A DNA stretch of 12,874 nt from an uncultured Butyricicoccus sp. (GTDB taxonomy: Bacteria > Bacillota > Clostridia > Oscillospirales > Butyricicoccaceae), in assembly GCA_947575935.1 (NCBI GenBank), contig CANPPM010000042.1, forward strand, positions 1-12,874. The letters are read 5' to 3'. The position numbers were made by a program, and so were the translations under genes. A model generated the notes under the pieces. That model had not been told where the DNA came from and ran no database searches. It saw only the letters and a list, made by a program, of their open reading frames with translations. Positions 1 to 7,064 of this stretch are shown here, one piece after another (the first letter of the stretch is position 1; each line of letters begins with the position of its first letter).

Positions 1-747
1 CGGCATCCCTATAGTCCCCCGGTACACCATGTACGCGGACATGGATTCCGCCGTCAGCAGCCCAGGCCGTTCGCCGATCAGCACACAGGTCACCTCCGCG
101 CCGGTCAGCTCGGAGATCTCGTCCATTACGCCCACGCGTCCATATTTCACAAAGAACGGCGTGCCCACGTCGATCCGGTGGTTTTGCAGGCCCTGCATAA
201 CCGAAGGGAGCAAATCGGCGATATTCGCCATTACCGCTGCTGAAGAAAGGCCGTCAGAAACATAAAGCTGTACTGTTGGGTTTTTGCGGCATTTTTCACG
301 GACCGCTGCCACACCCTCTTCATTCAGACGCCTCCCAAGGTCGGGACGGGTCAGATAGGTATCCTTGCTGTCGCACTGGGACTGGACGGTAAAGAGTCCC
401 TGCGCCCTTATGAACTCCTCATCCACGTCGCGGAACACCGCGTCCTGCGCGACGGAGTGCGCCGCACGGAACTCTAGCTGCGGCAGCGTCTTGTACCGCG
501 CGCCCGCCTTCCCAATGCCGATGCGGCACGGGGCCAGCCGCTTAAGCGCAGCAAATTCCTCTCCGTGCGCCGGGTTCTCCACCAGATACTGCGTGCGGAT
601 ATCGATCTTTGTGATATCCGGCAAGCAATCACTCCCGGTATCCGGCGCGAAAGCTTCTTCCAGTGCCGCCGTAGCCACACCGGGAGAGGATACGCCCAAC
701 TCGTCCAACACCTGTTCAATAATACTTCTCAGCGTTGCTTCATCCAA
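1..747 (-). CDS. eutC: Ethanolamine ammonia-lyase small subunit EutC (partial, C-terminus off the window)
   Basis: EutC pairs with EutB to form adenosylcobalamin-dependent ethanolamine ammonia-lyase, which splits ethanolamine into acetaldehyde and ammonia inside the Eut microcompartment. The 249 visible codons read like the family throughout: FRAAHSVAQDAVF (93-105), TRPDLGRRL (133-141), SDGLSSAAV (164-172) and ERPGLLTAESMSAYM (226-240). The reading frame is open to the edge, and the missing part should be roughly the last 40-50 residues of a protein usually near 295. I place the start at TTG 747, because a strong GGGGAGG lies 8 nt upstream; an in-frame GTG at 756 falls inside that ribosome site. 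Residues 1-19 look like a short amphipathic helix, and in enteric EutC such a helix targets the enzyme to the shell; here that is an inference. It lies 15 bp behind eutB, so the two are cotranscribed. Confidence 0.96.
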   Translation of the reverse strand, partial: MDEATLRSIIEQVLDELGVSSPGVATAALEEAFAPDTGSDCLPDITKIDIRTQYLVENPAHGEEFAALKRLAPCRIGIGKAGARYKTLPQLEFRAAHSVAQDAVFRDVDEEFIRAQGLFTVQSQCDSKDTYLTRPDLGRRLNEEGVAAVREKCRKNPTVQLYVSDGLSSAAVMANIADLLPSVMQGLQNHRIDVGTPFFVKYGRVGVMDEISELTGAEVTCVLIGERPGLLTAESMSAYMVYRGTIGMP

Positions 748-762
748 GCTTGTCACCTCCCC

Positions 763-2133
763 TTATCTCGACAGAAACACGGAAGCATCGCCAGCCTTAT
801 CGGTCAACCTCCCGTTTTCCGAAAACCCCATTTTTTCCAGCCAGAGGTCAAACTCCCGGATTGGCCGCAGGCCAAAGATCTCACGCAGTGTCGGGATTTC
901 ATGGTAGCCGGTGCACTGATACATCAACATGCAATCATCGCCCTCAGGAATGGACATCAAATAGGTGCAGCCCGCTGCCACAAGCAGCGCCGCTAGGTTC
1001 TCAATATCGTTTTGATCGGTTTTCATATGGTTGGTATAGCACGCGTCACAGCCCATCGGGATGCCGGTCAGCTTGCCCATAAAGTGATCCTCCAGCCCGG
1101 CGCGGGTCACCTGCTTCGCATCGTATAAGTATTCCGGTCCAATGAAGCCTACTACCGTGTTCACCAGGAAGGGCTTGTACCGCTTGGCAAAACCGTAGCA
1201 ACGTGCCTCCATCGTCACCTGATCCCAACCATTATGCGCCTCGGAAGACAGCTCTGAGCCCTGGCCGGTCTCAAAATACATGACATTGGGGCCGGTGCAG
1301 GAGCCGCGTCTGAGCACGGTCGCCCTACCCTCCTCAAGCATGGCGGCCGTCAGGCCAAATGCCTCATTCCCCTTCTGACTGCCAGCGATCGATTGAAACA
1401 TCAGGTCAAGCGGCGCACCCAGCCGCTCGACCGCCGCGGTCTGTGTGCTCACATGCGCCAACACACAAATTTGAGTCGGGATTTCCCATTTGTTCTTGAA
1501 CTCATCGAACATTTTGAGGATGCGGGCAACCGATTCCACCGAATCATCCACGGGATTCAGCCCGAGCACGGCGTCGCCGCATCCGTAAGAGAAGCCCTCC
1601 ATTACCGAAGCGATGATGCCCTTTGGGTCATCCGTCGTATGGTTAGGCTGCAGACGCGAGGAAAAGGTACCTGGCAGGCCAATCGTTGTATTGCAATGCG
1701 CAGTCACCTGAATCTTGCGCGCGGCGTAAATGAGATCCAAATTACTCATCAGCTTGCACACGCCCGCAATGATCTCTGCCGTAATGCCGCGCGAGGCGCG
1801 CCGGATCATATTGCCCGTTGTCCGGCTGTCCAGCAACCATTCGCGAAATTCCGCAACCGTCATGCCCTTGAACTCTCGGAAGATGGTCTCGTTGACATCG
1901 TCCTGTATGATGCGGGTCACCTCATCCTCCTCGTAAGGGACGGCGGGCGAATTGCGCAAGTCGTCCAGCGTCAGGTTTGCAAGCACCACCTTGGCGGCAA
2001 CACGTTCCTCCGCCGTCTCGGCGGCGATACCCGCCAGCTGGTCGCCCGATTTCTCCTCGTTGGCCTTGGCCATGACCTCGCATATGCTCTTAAATTCATA
2101 GACGCGGCCAAACAGCCTTGTTTTCAGAATCAC
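763..2133 (-). CDS. eutB: Ethanolamine ammonia-lyase large (catalytic) subunit EutB
   Basis: EutB is the TIM-barrel subunit that binds ethanolamine and, with EutC, adenosylcobalamin. The product has 456 residues, close to the 453 of the enteric enzyme, and matches the family end to end from memory: IQDDVNET (76-83), TTIGLPGTFSSRLQPN (149-164), YFETGQGSELS (286-296), FIGPEYLYD (330-338) and GLEDHFMGKLTGIPMGCDACYTNH (346-369, key residues quoted). R160, N193, E288 and D363 fall where the known substrate-binding residues of the E. coli protein lie. The start is GTG 2133, with GAGGTG seven bases upstream; this gives the expected N-terminus ILKTRLFGRVYEF. It lies 27 bp after eutA and 15 bp before eutC. 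No internal damage is seen. Confidence 0.98.
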   Translation of the reverse strand: MILKTRLFGRVYEFKSICEVMAKANEEKSGDQLAGIAAETAEERVAAKVVLANLTLDDLRNSPAVPYEEDEVTRIIQDDVNETIFREFKGMTVAEFREWLLDSRTTGNMIRRASRGITAEIIAGVCKLMSNLDLIYAARKIQVTAHCNTTIGLPGTFSSRLQPNHTTDDPKGIIASVMEGFSYGCGDAVLGLNPVDDSVESVARILKMFDEFKNKWEIPTQICVLAHVSTQTAAVERLGAPLDLMFQSIAGSQKGNEAFGLTAAMLEEGRATVLRRGSCTGPNVMYFETGQGSELSSEAHNGWDQVTMEARCYGFAKRYKPFLVNTVVGFIGPEYLYDAKQVTRAGLEDHFMGKLTGIPMGCDACYTNHMKTDQNDIENLAALLVAAGCTYLMSIPEGDDCMLMYQCTGYHEIPTLREIFGLRPIREFDLWLEKMGFSENGRLTDKAGDASVFLSR

Positions 2134-2147
2134 TCTGCCTCACCTCT

Positions 2148-2163
2148 CACTTTTCACGTTTCA
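2148..2163. repeat. Short interspersed motif, copy 1 (eutA-eutB junction)
   Basis: The plus strand reads CACTTTTCACGTTTCA across the eutA stop codon. Nearly the same string, with one T fewer, recurs at 6862-6876 in the intergenic region upstream of the eut promoter. On the minus strand this junction reads as four degenerate GTGARA-like units (bases 2141-2167), which may simply be a purine-rich ribosome-site spacer. Two copies are too few to prove a repeat family. Confidence 0.3.
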
Positions 2164-3591
2164 CGAATTAAACACCAGCGTCTTTATCACAACCGGCACA
2201 ACATGCCCGCCCGCAATGGGCTCGCCAATATCGATATAGTCGCCGCTGTGCGCCCGGATGCTATCGATGCAGACCACGTCCTTTCTGTGTCCTAGCTGCA
2301 CATTGACCGCGTTGCCGAGCGCCTTGCCAATATCCGCCTCCACAATCAAAAGCAGCGGAACCCCTCTGGCAATGATATCCTCCGCGCCCGCAATAACCGC
2401 GGCTGCCAGCGCCTGAAGCGCACGGAAGCCGGTATACCGTCCACCGTGGAAGGCGATAGCGACCTGCCCCTCCCGGCCCCCGGTCTGATACATTGGCAGT
2501 TGACGGCGAATCGACGCACTAAAGGCTTCCAGCGGCGCTTCCTCTTCTTCAGGGATCTTCAAAACCGGGACGTTCTTGACTGGAAGCTGCCCCTGTGCAT
2601 AATGAATGGTACTGCCGCTGACCTCAGTCGTGTGGACGCCTGCGCCCACAACTGTCGCGCGAATGGTCTCCGCCGCACGCAGCAGCGGCACAGCAGACAG
2701 TGCTGGGTGCTCCCGTATCGCCTGTCCCAGCAGAACCCCGATGTCGCCGTAGCGAAACGCCTCTTCAACCGCTTCCCCATAAACGCAGTCGGCTACACCG
2801 CCGGAAAAACAGAGTGCACCTGGGCGCATTTCCCCGGGGAGCGGGCTGCCGCCGTTGGTATACAGCCCCGCATGGCAACTATCCGGCGACTCCAGATGAA
2901 GCGCCTGCGCGAGCTGTCCGGCCATAATATCACAGACCCGACGGAGCGTGCCCTCGTCTGCCGGCGCTCCCACTTTTAACGGGATATCGTGCGCCGTAAC
3001 CAGCGCTTGGAGCTTGGGGAACAGGTAAGTGAGTCTGCCGTGCTCTATCCGGACCAACCGTCCGCCGATATCCAAGCAGCACACCCCTTTCAGGTTCCCT
3101 CGTTCATAAACCGCGATATTCGAAGTCCCCCCGCCGACGTCAAGGTTCGCAACTGGAACGGACTGCGTCTCAGAAAGCCGGTCCACACCCGCGCCTCGCG
3201 CCGCCAACACCGATTCCAGGTCAGGACCGGCCGCTGCAACCACAAAGTCGCCCGCCAAATCCGAAAGCGCCTCCAAAACACTAGCCGCATTCTGTTTCCG
3301 CGCGGTCTCGCCGGTAATGATGACCGCGCCGGTTGTCACGTCCTTTGGCGAGATGCCCGCCGCCCGGTATTCCTCTCGGACGAGCCGTGTAAGCGCCTCC
3401 GCGTCAATTTCTGCCGCCGACCTGAGGGGCGTGAGATAAATGGAGCTACGGTATACGACCTCCTTACCCACGATCTGAATCCGTGGAACTGCATGGCTCC
3501 CCGCACAATTTTCCATCGTTAGGCGGCTGAAAACCAGCTGTGTTGTTGAAGTCCCGATATCCACACCCACACTGAGAATCACTTCACGCAT
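2161..3591 (-). CDS. eutA: Ethanolamine ammonia-lyase reactivase EutA
   Basis: EutA is an actin/Hsp70-fold ATPase that rescues EutBC by exchanging damaged cobalamin for intact adenosylcobalamin. The product has 476 residues, a normal length for the family. The phosphate-1 loop VGVDIGTSTTQLVFSRL is at residues 8-24 and the phosphate-2 loop NLDVGGGTSNIAVY at 149-162, both with the expected acidic and glycine residues. A further family-like stretch, VNVQLG, lies near the C-terminus before the terminal IDIGEPI. The start ATG 3591 has GGAAGG seven bases upstream. Unlike the rest of the operon it is separated from its upstream neighbour (eutW) by a terminator and candidate EutV hairpins, so expression of eutABC is probably gated a second time. 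It is followed 27 bp later by eutB. Confidence 0.96.
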   Translation of the reverse strand: MREVILSVGVDIGTSTTQLVFSRLTMENCAGSHAVPRIQIVGKEVVYRSSIYLTPLRSAAEIDAEALTRLVREEYRAAGISPKDVTTGAVIITGETARKQNAASVLEALSDLAGDFVVAAAGPDLESVLAARGAGVDRLSETQSVPVANLDVGGGTSNIAVYERGNLKGVCCLDIGGRLVRIEHGRLTYLFPKLQALVTAHDIPLKVGAPADEGTLRRVCDIMAGQLAQALHLESPDSCHAGLYTNGGSPLPGEMRPGALCFSGGVADCVYGEAVEEAFRYGDIGVLLGQAIREHPALSAVPLLRAAETIRATVVGAGVHTTEVSGSTIHYAQGQLPVKNVPVLKIPEEEEAPLEAFSASIRRQLPMYQTGGREGQVAIAFHGGRYTGFRALQALAAAVIAGAEDIIARGVPLLLIVEADIGKALGNAVNVQLGHRKDVVCIDSIRAHSGDYIDIGEPIAGGHVVPVVIKTLVFNS

Positions 3592-3611
3592 CCTGCCGCC
3601 TTCCTTTCCCC

Positions 3612-3660
3612 AAAAATAAAAACCCGAATAAGCAGGGGCTTCCCCCCGCCTATCCGGGTT
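3612..3660 (-). terminator. Intrinsic terminator / attenuator in front of eutA
   Basis: On the minus strand the arm AACCCGGAUA (3660-3651) pairs with UUAUUCGGGUU (3631-3621). An inner GGGG/CCCC stem closes a tiny AAG loop, and the U-rich tail UUUAUUUUU follows (3620-3612). Position and shape fit a Rho-independent terminator 21 bp before the eutA start codon. Because it sits inside the eut operon it should act as a regulated attenuator, with read-through when EutV is active. Confidence 0.85.
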
Positions 3661-3697
3661 GCATCACTCGGTTTGCACCTCGCCGCTACGTCGCACC
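3655..3697 (-). promoter_or_regulatory. Candidate EutV (ANTAR) dual-hairpin target, eutA leader
   Basis: Two imperfect hairpins with six-base loops are seen on the minus strand. P1 is GGUGC-GACGUA-GCGGC (3697-3682), with one G.G mismatch, and it overlaps the eutW stop codon. P2 is CGAGU-GAUGCA-ACCCG (3670-3655), with one A.C mismatch. The 3' arm of P2 is also part of the 5' arm of the terminator (3660-3651), so P2 and the terminator exclude each other. ANTAR proteins of the EutV/NasR type bind two adjacent hexaloop hairpins of this kind. The mismatches make this copy weaker than the one before eutS. Confidence 0.55.
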
Positions 3698-5110
3698 GAA
3701 GTCTGTATTACTTTGATTCTTGAAATCGAAACTCACATGCGTCCCCTCCGGGCCGGATGTGGTAGTTAGGCTGCCGTGCAGCTTGTCCTTTACCATGATC
3801 TGCACGATCGACAACCCCAAGCTGCCGGGCCGCACCTTATCTGCGGTATAACCAGCGCCGTCATCCAACACTTCAATACGGGAATACAGCTCCCCACGTG
3901 TGACTATGATACGCACTTGTCCCTCTTCGCGTCCCGCAAACGCATATTGCAGGGAATTTTGCAGCAGCTCGTTGATGATCAGCGCAACTGCTGTAGCAAT
4001 GTCAGAATCGATCTCAAAATCGTCCCCCTCCAGGGAGATGCCAATCTCGAAATGCGGACGGGAAAAGGCGCGAACAGCATTGTTCCGGACACCCCGGAGC
4101 ACCTCGCCGACATGTACCTGATCCACACCGCCCTGCGCAAGCAGCTCATGCGTTGTCGCGATGGAGAGAATTCGGTTCATACTCTCCTCAAGCACACGCT
4201 TCAAATTGCTGTCATCCGACCGGCGGGCCTGCAGCCGCAGCAAGCTTGCAATCGTCTGCAGGTTGTTTTTGACCCGGTGATGCATCTCCTTGACCGCCAC
4301 CGAACGCAAGACCAATTCCTTTTCCTGGTCGCGGCGCCAGGTGATGTCCTGCATAACAACCGCAAAGTCCACGTCCTTATCGTCTAGCGGGATGCGCTTG
4401 ATAAGCAGGCTATACCGCCCCGCCGTGACCTCGGCGGCCACATATCCGCTTTCCTGCTCCCCGCTGCCCGCCAGACGGATGTTGTCATACCGCTGGCCCA
4501 TCGGGTCCTCTACATAACCAATCTGCTGGTAGATTCTCCGCGCCATGCTGTTGCGGAAGGTGACCCGACCCTCCCGGCTAACCAGCAGAAGCCCCTCTTC
4601 AATGCATTCGGTCAACCAATTGTCGCCATCAGTCAGGTGCGCCAGCGCGTCCGCCATCCGTCCTGGATCCTGCTCAGAGAAATGCAGACGCCCGTTGTCC
4701 AGCAAAGGCTGTTCCTCCAGCCTTTGCTCCCGGATCAGCGCGCCGATCACCTGTCCCCTGCTGTTTTTGATCGGCTCGACCGACTGTATCGTGCGCCCAT
4801 TTTCTTGCGTCACTGCCTTCATATGCCTGGTCGCCACACCCAACCGCAACGTACGTGCCACAGCGGGCTCGTCCTCCCGCCGCGCCAAGTGCCCAACCAC
4901 CGTCCCACGGTAGGAGGATGGCGCGGAGCTGGGCTTAGCCTCGGCTACAACGACAGCAGCGTCGCCATCCCGACAGGGGCAATCAATAAAAATATCGGCC
5001 TCTTCCCAGTCGGACAGCGCCTGGAGAACCGAAGACATCCCACGGATGATCGCAATCTCCTCCTGCTTGAGGTTGGTATGCCCCCTACACAACTGCTCGA
5101 TTCTTTCCAT
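3686..5110 (-). CDS. eutW: EutW sensor histidine kinase
   Basis: EutW is the soluble kinase that responds to ethanolamine and phosphorylates EutV. The 474 residues have no membrane segment. Residues 1-135 resemble the N-terminal sensor domain of PdtaS/EutW-type kinases. Residues about 155-260 look like a PAS domain (EEGLLLVSREGRVTFRN at 171-187). The HisKA_2-type H-box EMHHRVKNNLQTIASLLRLQ is at 275-294, with H277/H278 including the phosphoacceptor. The ATPase domain has the N-box INELLQNSLQYAF (379-391) and the G1 box DDGAG (416-420), then GSLGLSIVQIMV (429-440). The start ATG 5110 comes one base after the eutV stop, as is common for translationally coupled partners. Its 3' end overlaps the first candidate hairpin of the eutA leader. 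Confidence 0.93.
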   Translation of the reverse strand: MERIEQLCRGHTNLKQEEIAIIRGMSSVLQALSDWEEADIFIDCPCRDGDAAVVVAEAKPSSAPSSYRGTVVGHLARREDEPAVARTLRLGVATRHMKAVTQENGRTIQSVEPIKNSRGQVIGALIREQRLEEQPLLDNGRLHFSEQDPGRMADALAHLTDGDNWLTECIEEGLLLVSREGRVTFRNSMARRIYQQIGYVEDPMGQRYDNIRLAGSGEQESGYVAAEVTAGRYSLLIKRIPLDDKDVDFAVVMQDITWRRDQEKELVLRSVAVKEMHHRVKNNLQTIASLLRLQARRSDDSNLKRVLEESMNRILSIATTHELLAQGGVDQVHVGEVLRGVRNNAVRAFSRPHFEIGISLEGDDFEIDSDIATAVALIINELLQNSLQYAFAGREEGQVRIIVTRGELYSRIEVLDDGAGYTADKVRPGSLGLSIVQIMVKDKLHGSLTTTSGPEGTHVSFDFKNQSNTDFGAT

Positions 5111-5111
5111 A

Positions 5112-5699
5112 CTAACCGCCCTCAGACTGCATCAGGATCAGCTCCGATACCCGCCGCATGGATAACTTTTTGTCCTGGCTCAACTTCCGGATATAATCAT
5201 AGGCGGTCTGTTCATCCATGCCCTGCCGTGCCATCAAACGGCCCTTGGCCCGCTCGATCGCAGTGCGGCTTTCCAGCCGGTCAGAAACCTTGCGGATCTC
5301 CCTCCGCAACTGCTTGACCTCGCGGCTGCGCGCCACAGCCAGCACAATGTTTGGGATCAGGGATTTCTCATCAATCGGCTTGATCAGATAACCAGATACA
5401 CCCTGCGCTCGCGCCTCGCGCACAAATTCACGCTCACTATAGGCAGTCAGCATCATGATCGTATCGGCAAGACCCTCTTCAAAGATGATCCGTGCGGCAG
5501 ACAGCCCGTCCAACAGCGGCATTTTGATATCCAGCAGCACCAAATCTGGCTTCTGCTGGCGGCAAGCCTCCACGGCATCAAAACCGTCTGCCGCCTCGCC
5601 GACAACCTCATAGCCCTCTGCCGAAAGCAGTTCTTTCAAGTCCATCCGAATGATCGGTTCGTCATCCGCTATGACCAGCCTGATCTTTTCCTTATTCAT
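5112..5699 (-). CDS. eutV: EutV response regulator with ANTAR RNA-binding domain
   Basis: EutV is the antiterminator of the eut operon. Once phosphorylated by EutW it dimerises and binds paired hexaloop hairpins in nascent leaders, preventing terminator formation. The 195-residue product has a receiver domain (1-120) with acidic D12/D13, phosphoacceptor D57 in LVLLDIKMP, T85 and K107. A charged linker helix (123-142) follows, then the ANTAR domain (about 143-190: RTAIERAKGRLMARQGMDEQ, then a final SELILMQ helix). I chose ATG 5699 over the longer frame from 5762 because GGAGGGGG lies 8 nt upstream and the extra 21 residues overlap eutP and are not family-like. It is itself downstream of the eutS attenuator, so it should be positively autoregulated. 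Confidence 0.95.
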   Translation of the reverse strand: MNKEKIRLVIADDEPIIRMDLKELLSAEGYEVVGEAADGFDAVEACRQQKPDLVLLDIKMPLLDGLSAARIIFEEGLADTIMMLTAYSEREFVREARAQGVSGYLIKPIDEKSLIPNIVLAVARSREVKQLRREIRKVSDRLESRTAIERAKGRLMARQGMDEQTAYDYIRKLSQDKKLSMRRVSELILMQSEGG

Positions 5700-5727
5700 T
5701 CCATCCCCCTCCTTCGGCAAACGCCGG

Positions 5728-6177
5728 TCACCGGTATCCGAGAAACTGTAAAAATTCGTCAACGCCGCTCCCTGTGACGCTGCTGGTCACGAAAATTTCC
5801 CGGGCGCCCGCTATCTTGAGGTACTTCCGCGCCCTACTGATCTGCTCGGGCGTGGCAATATCACTTTTCGTTACCACGCCAACTGTAGGCTTAGCAAATT
5901 GGCTGTGGTAGGCGGGTGGGAACATGGAATCGCCCTCTGTCGCATCCTGCACCAACACGACCACATCCGCCTCGACTGCCGTCACCATTAACGCCCCGCG
6001 GAAGCTGCGCCGTTCCAAGTATTCTCCCGGTGTGTCAATCATATCGTGATTAACGACCTGTACGGTTTGTGTTTTATGATAAACCAGGTCCTCCTGATTG
6101 ATGCGCTGGCAGAGCGTCGTTTTGCCCGCCGTCGAGCGGCCAATCAAGATGATGCGCTTACGTTTTTCTTCCATCAT
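5728..6177 (-). CDS. eutP: EutP P-loop NTPase
   Basis: EutP belongs to the EutP/PduV family of small P-loop NTPases. In Salmonella EutP is reported to have acetate kinase activity; in general its role in microcompartment metabolism is less settled. The 149 residues show Walker A GRSTAGKT (13-20), the DTPGEYLE switch region (48-55) and TKSD (103-106) in place of NKxD, all typical of the family. Two consecutive ATGs, at 6177 and 6174, are possible starts. The G-rich GGGGGCGG directly upstream favours the second on spacing, and the difference is one residue. The gene begins 10 bp after eutS and ends 28 bp before eutV. Confidence 0.93.
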   Translation of the reverse strand: MMEEKRKRIILIGRSTAGKTTLCQRINQEDLVYHKTQTVQVVNHDMIDTPGEYLERRSFRGALMVTAVEADVVVLVQDATEGDSMFPPAYHSQFAKPTVGVVTKSDIATPEQISRARKYLKIAGAREIFVTSSVTGSGVDEFLQFLGYR

Positions 6178-6187
6178 CCGCCCCCAG

Positions 6188-6538
6188 TCAGGTCCTCGTC
6201 ATAGGCGACGGGCTAAAACCCATTCGATCGCACAGCACTTGCATCACCCCCGACAGCGCCGACCCAACTGCCGCCACATCGCCCGTGACTACAAGTGAGC
6301 CGTTGAAACGGTCGACAAAACCGACCTCCACCGAGCCAGTCTTAGTCGCCACATCCGCCGCGATCATCGCAGCCTCACTCGGCGTGATGGTCATTATACC
6401 GATCGCGCCCTGGGCGTCGATCAGCCCCAGCTTTGCGTAAAGCGTCTCATCCGGGCTCGCAATGACATGGCAAAGCGTCACCTGTTTGCCTGGAACAAAT
6501 TCCTGTATGATCCTTTGCTTGCCGTCCAGTTCCACCAC
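6188..6538 (-). CDS. eutS: EutS microcompartment shell protein
   Basis: EutS is a BMC-domain hexamer of the ethanolamine-utilisation shell. Family sequence is clear from RIIQEFVPGKQVTLCHVIA (9-27), through GAIGIMTITPSEAAMIAADVA (44-64), to the VGFVDRFNGSLVV strand (72-84). I start it at GTG 6538, 10 nt after AGGGAGG (6555-6549), which gives 116 residues, close to the usual 111 or so. GTG 6535 is an alternative. The frame stays open upstream to ATG 6709, but that stretch is the untranslated attenuator leader and its translation has no family resemblance. It is the first gene of the operon. Confidence 0.94.
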   Translation of the reverse strand: MVELDGKQRIIQEFVPGKQVTLCHVIASPDETLYAKLGLIDAQGAIGIMTITPSEAAMIAADVATKTGSVEVGFVDRFNGSLVVTGDVAAVGSALSGVMQVLCDRMGFSPSPMTRT

Positions 6539-6574
6539 CGCTGCGCCGCCTCCCTTTCTATGTCTCATAACATC

Positions 6575-6622
6575 AAAAAGCCCCCTTAAGATCCACCTAT
6601 CCGGCGTAAATCTAAGGGAGCT
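6575..6622 (-). terminator. Intrinsic terminator / attenuator in the eutS leader
   Basis: On the minus strand AGCUCCCUUAGAU (6622-6610) pairs with AUCUUAAGGGGGCU (6592-6579) with a single bulged U, closing a 17-base loop. It is followed by UUUUU (6579-6575). The U run ends about 20 bases before the Shine-Dalgarno of eutS. This is a regulated terminator: its first bases are shared with hairpin P2 of the putative EutV target. Confidence 0.9.
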
Positions 6623-6659
6623 ACATCGCTCGTCTTTACTGCTTTGCAGGCCATCCTGC
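6618..6659 (-). promoter_or_regulatory. EutV (ANTAR) dual-hairpin antiterminator target, eutS leader
   Basis: Hairpin P1 is GCAG-GAUGGC-CUGC (6659-6646). Hairpin P2 is GAGC-GAUGUA-GCUC (6631-6618). Each has four perfect base pairs and a six-base loop, separated by 14 bases. The 3' arm of P2 (6621-6618) lies inside the 5' arm of the terminator (6622-6610), so folding P2 blocks termination. This matches the known ANTAR target layout. The loops keep G at position 4 but have G rather than the reported A at position 1. A further GGCGC/GCGCC hairpin (6680-6664) precedes P1. Confidence 0.8.
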
Positions 6660-6720
6660 TCCGGGCGCTGACGGCGCGCCTTCTGCATAGCCTCTCCATG
6701 GATACCCATGATTTTTATTT

Positions 6721-6749
6721 ATTCTACCATTTTTTCCTTCGTTTGTCAA
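6721..6749 (-). promoter_or_regulatory. Sigma-A type promoter of the eut operon
   Basis: The minus strand reads TTGACA (6749-6744), a 17-base spacer and TAGAAT (6726-6721). That is a consensus -35 and a -10 with one mismatch at ideal spacing. Transcription should start near 6714, giving a leader of roughly 175 nt before GTG 6538. The strength of the promoter fits control by attenuation rather than by initiation. No operator-like palindrome is obvious around it. Confidence 0.85.
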
Positions 6750-6965
6750 TGCCTTTTTCCAGAAAAACCAAAGCGGCAGCATTGCGGACTTCGCTCCAAA
6801 AAAATAACCCTCTTTGCGGGATTGGCAGCGTCAGGCCGGTCATTCAGAAAATGGTTTCCCCCACTTTCACGTTTCAGGGTGTACAGCCTGATTTTTCCAT
6901 TTTTATTGCTGATATCATGCCAATACAGTCAATATGAACCGATAGTACAATCCATGCTATCTGCC
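6750..6965. other. Intergenic region between the upstream terminator and the eut promoter
   Basis: I see no gene here: frames on either strand are short and have no convincing ribosome site or family resemblance. It contains the second copy of the CACTTT(T)CACGTTTCA motif (6862-6876). I looked for the GCCACTG B12 box of a cobalamin riboswitch on the minus strand and found none. The region may hold upstream promoter elements only. Confidence 0.5.
6862..6876. repeat. Short interspersed motif, copy 2 (upstream of the eut promoter)
   Basis: The plus strand reads CACTTTCACGTTTCA, matching the string at 2148-2163 apart from one missing T. Both copies lie at gene boundaries. It could be a trace of a genome-wide intergenic repeat or coincidence. 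Confidence 0.3.
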
Positions 6966-7012
6966 CAAAATAAAACGGCAGCCTGAAACTGGGATTTTCA
7001 GCGCCGCCGTTT
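6966..7012 (-). terminator. Intrinsic terminator after the rlmB / membrane protein unit
   Basis: On the minus strand AAACGGC (7012-7006) pairs with GCCGUUU (6979-6973). An inner CUGAAA/UUUCAG stem closes an AUCCCAG loop, and the U-rich tail UUUUAUUUU follows (6975-6967). It lies about 50 bp past the membrane protein stop codon and separates that unit from the eut promoter. Confidence 0.88.
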
Positions 7013-7064
7013 AACTTTCATATTTTAGCTGAACCTGTCACAAGAAAAGCATATCCATCAGCGC

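Noticed and set aside
365..907. Plus-strand open frames of 140-300 codons over eutC, eutB and eutA
   Set aside because: They are antisense shadows of clearly identified minus-strand genes. Their translations are rich in Arg/Ser/His and lack family resemblance or ribosome sites.
5699..5762. Longer EutV start at 5762
   Set aside because: The extra 21 residues overlap eutP and lack receiver-domain character, while ATG 5699 has an ideal ribosome site.
6795..6830. CCC-GCAAAGA-GGG followed by UUAUUUUUUU as an extra terminator
   Set aside because: Only three base pairs hold it together and it lies beyond a strong terminator. It may be a leftover backup but cannot be supported alone.
6750..6965. 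Adenosylcobalamin riboswitch upstream of the eut operon
   Set aside because: Some Firmicute eut loci have one, but I found no B12-box (GCCACTG) sequence on the minus strand here, and the leader downstream of the promoter is filled by the ANTAR switch.
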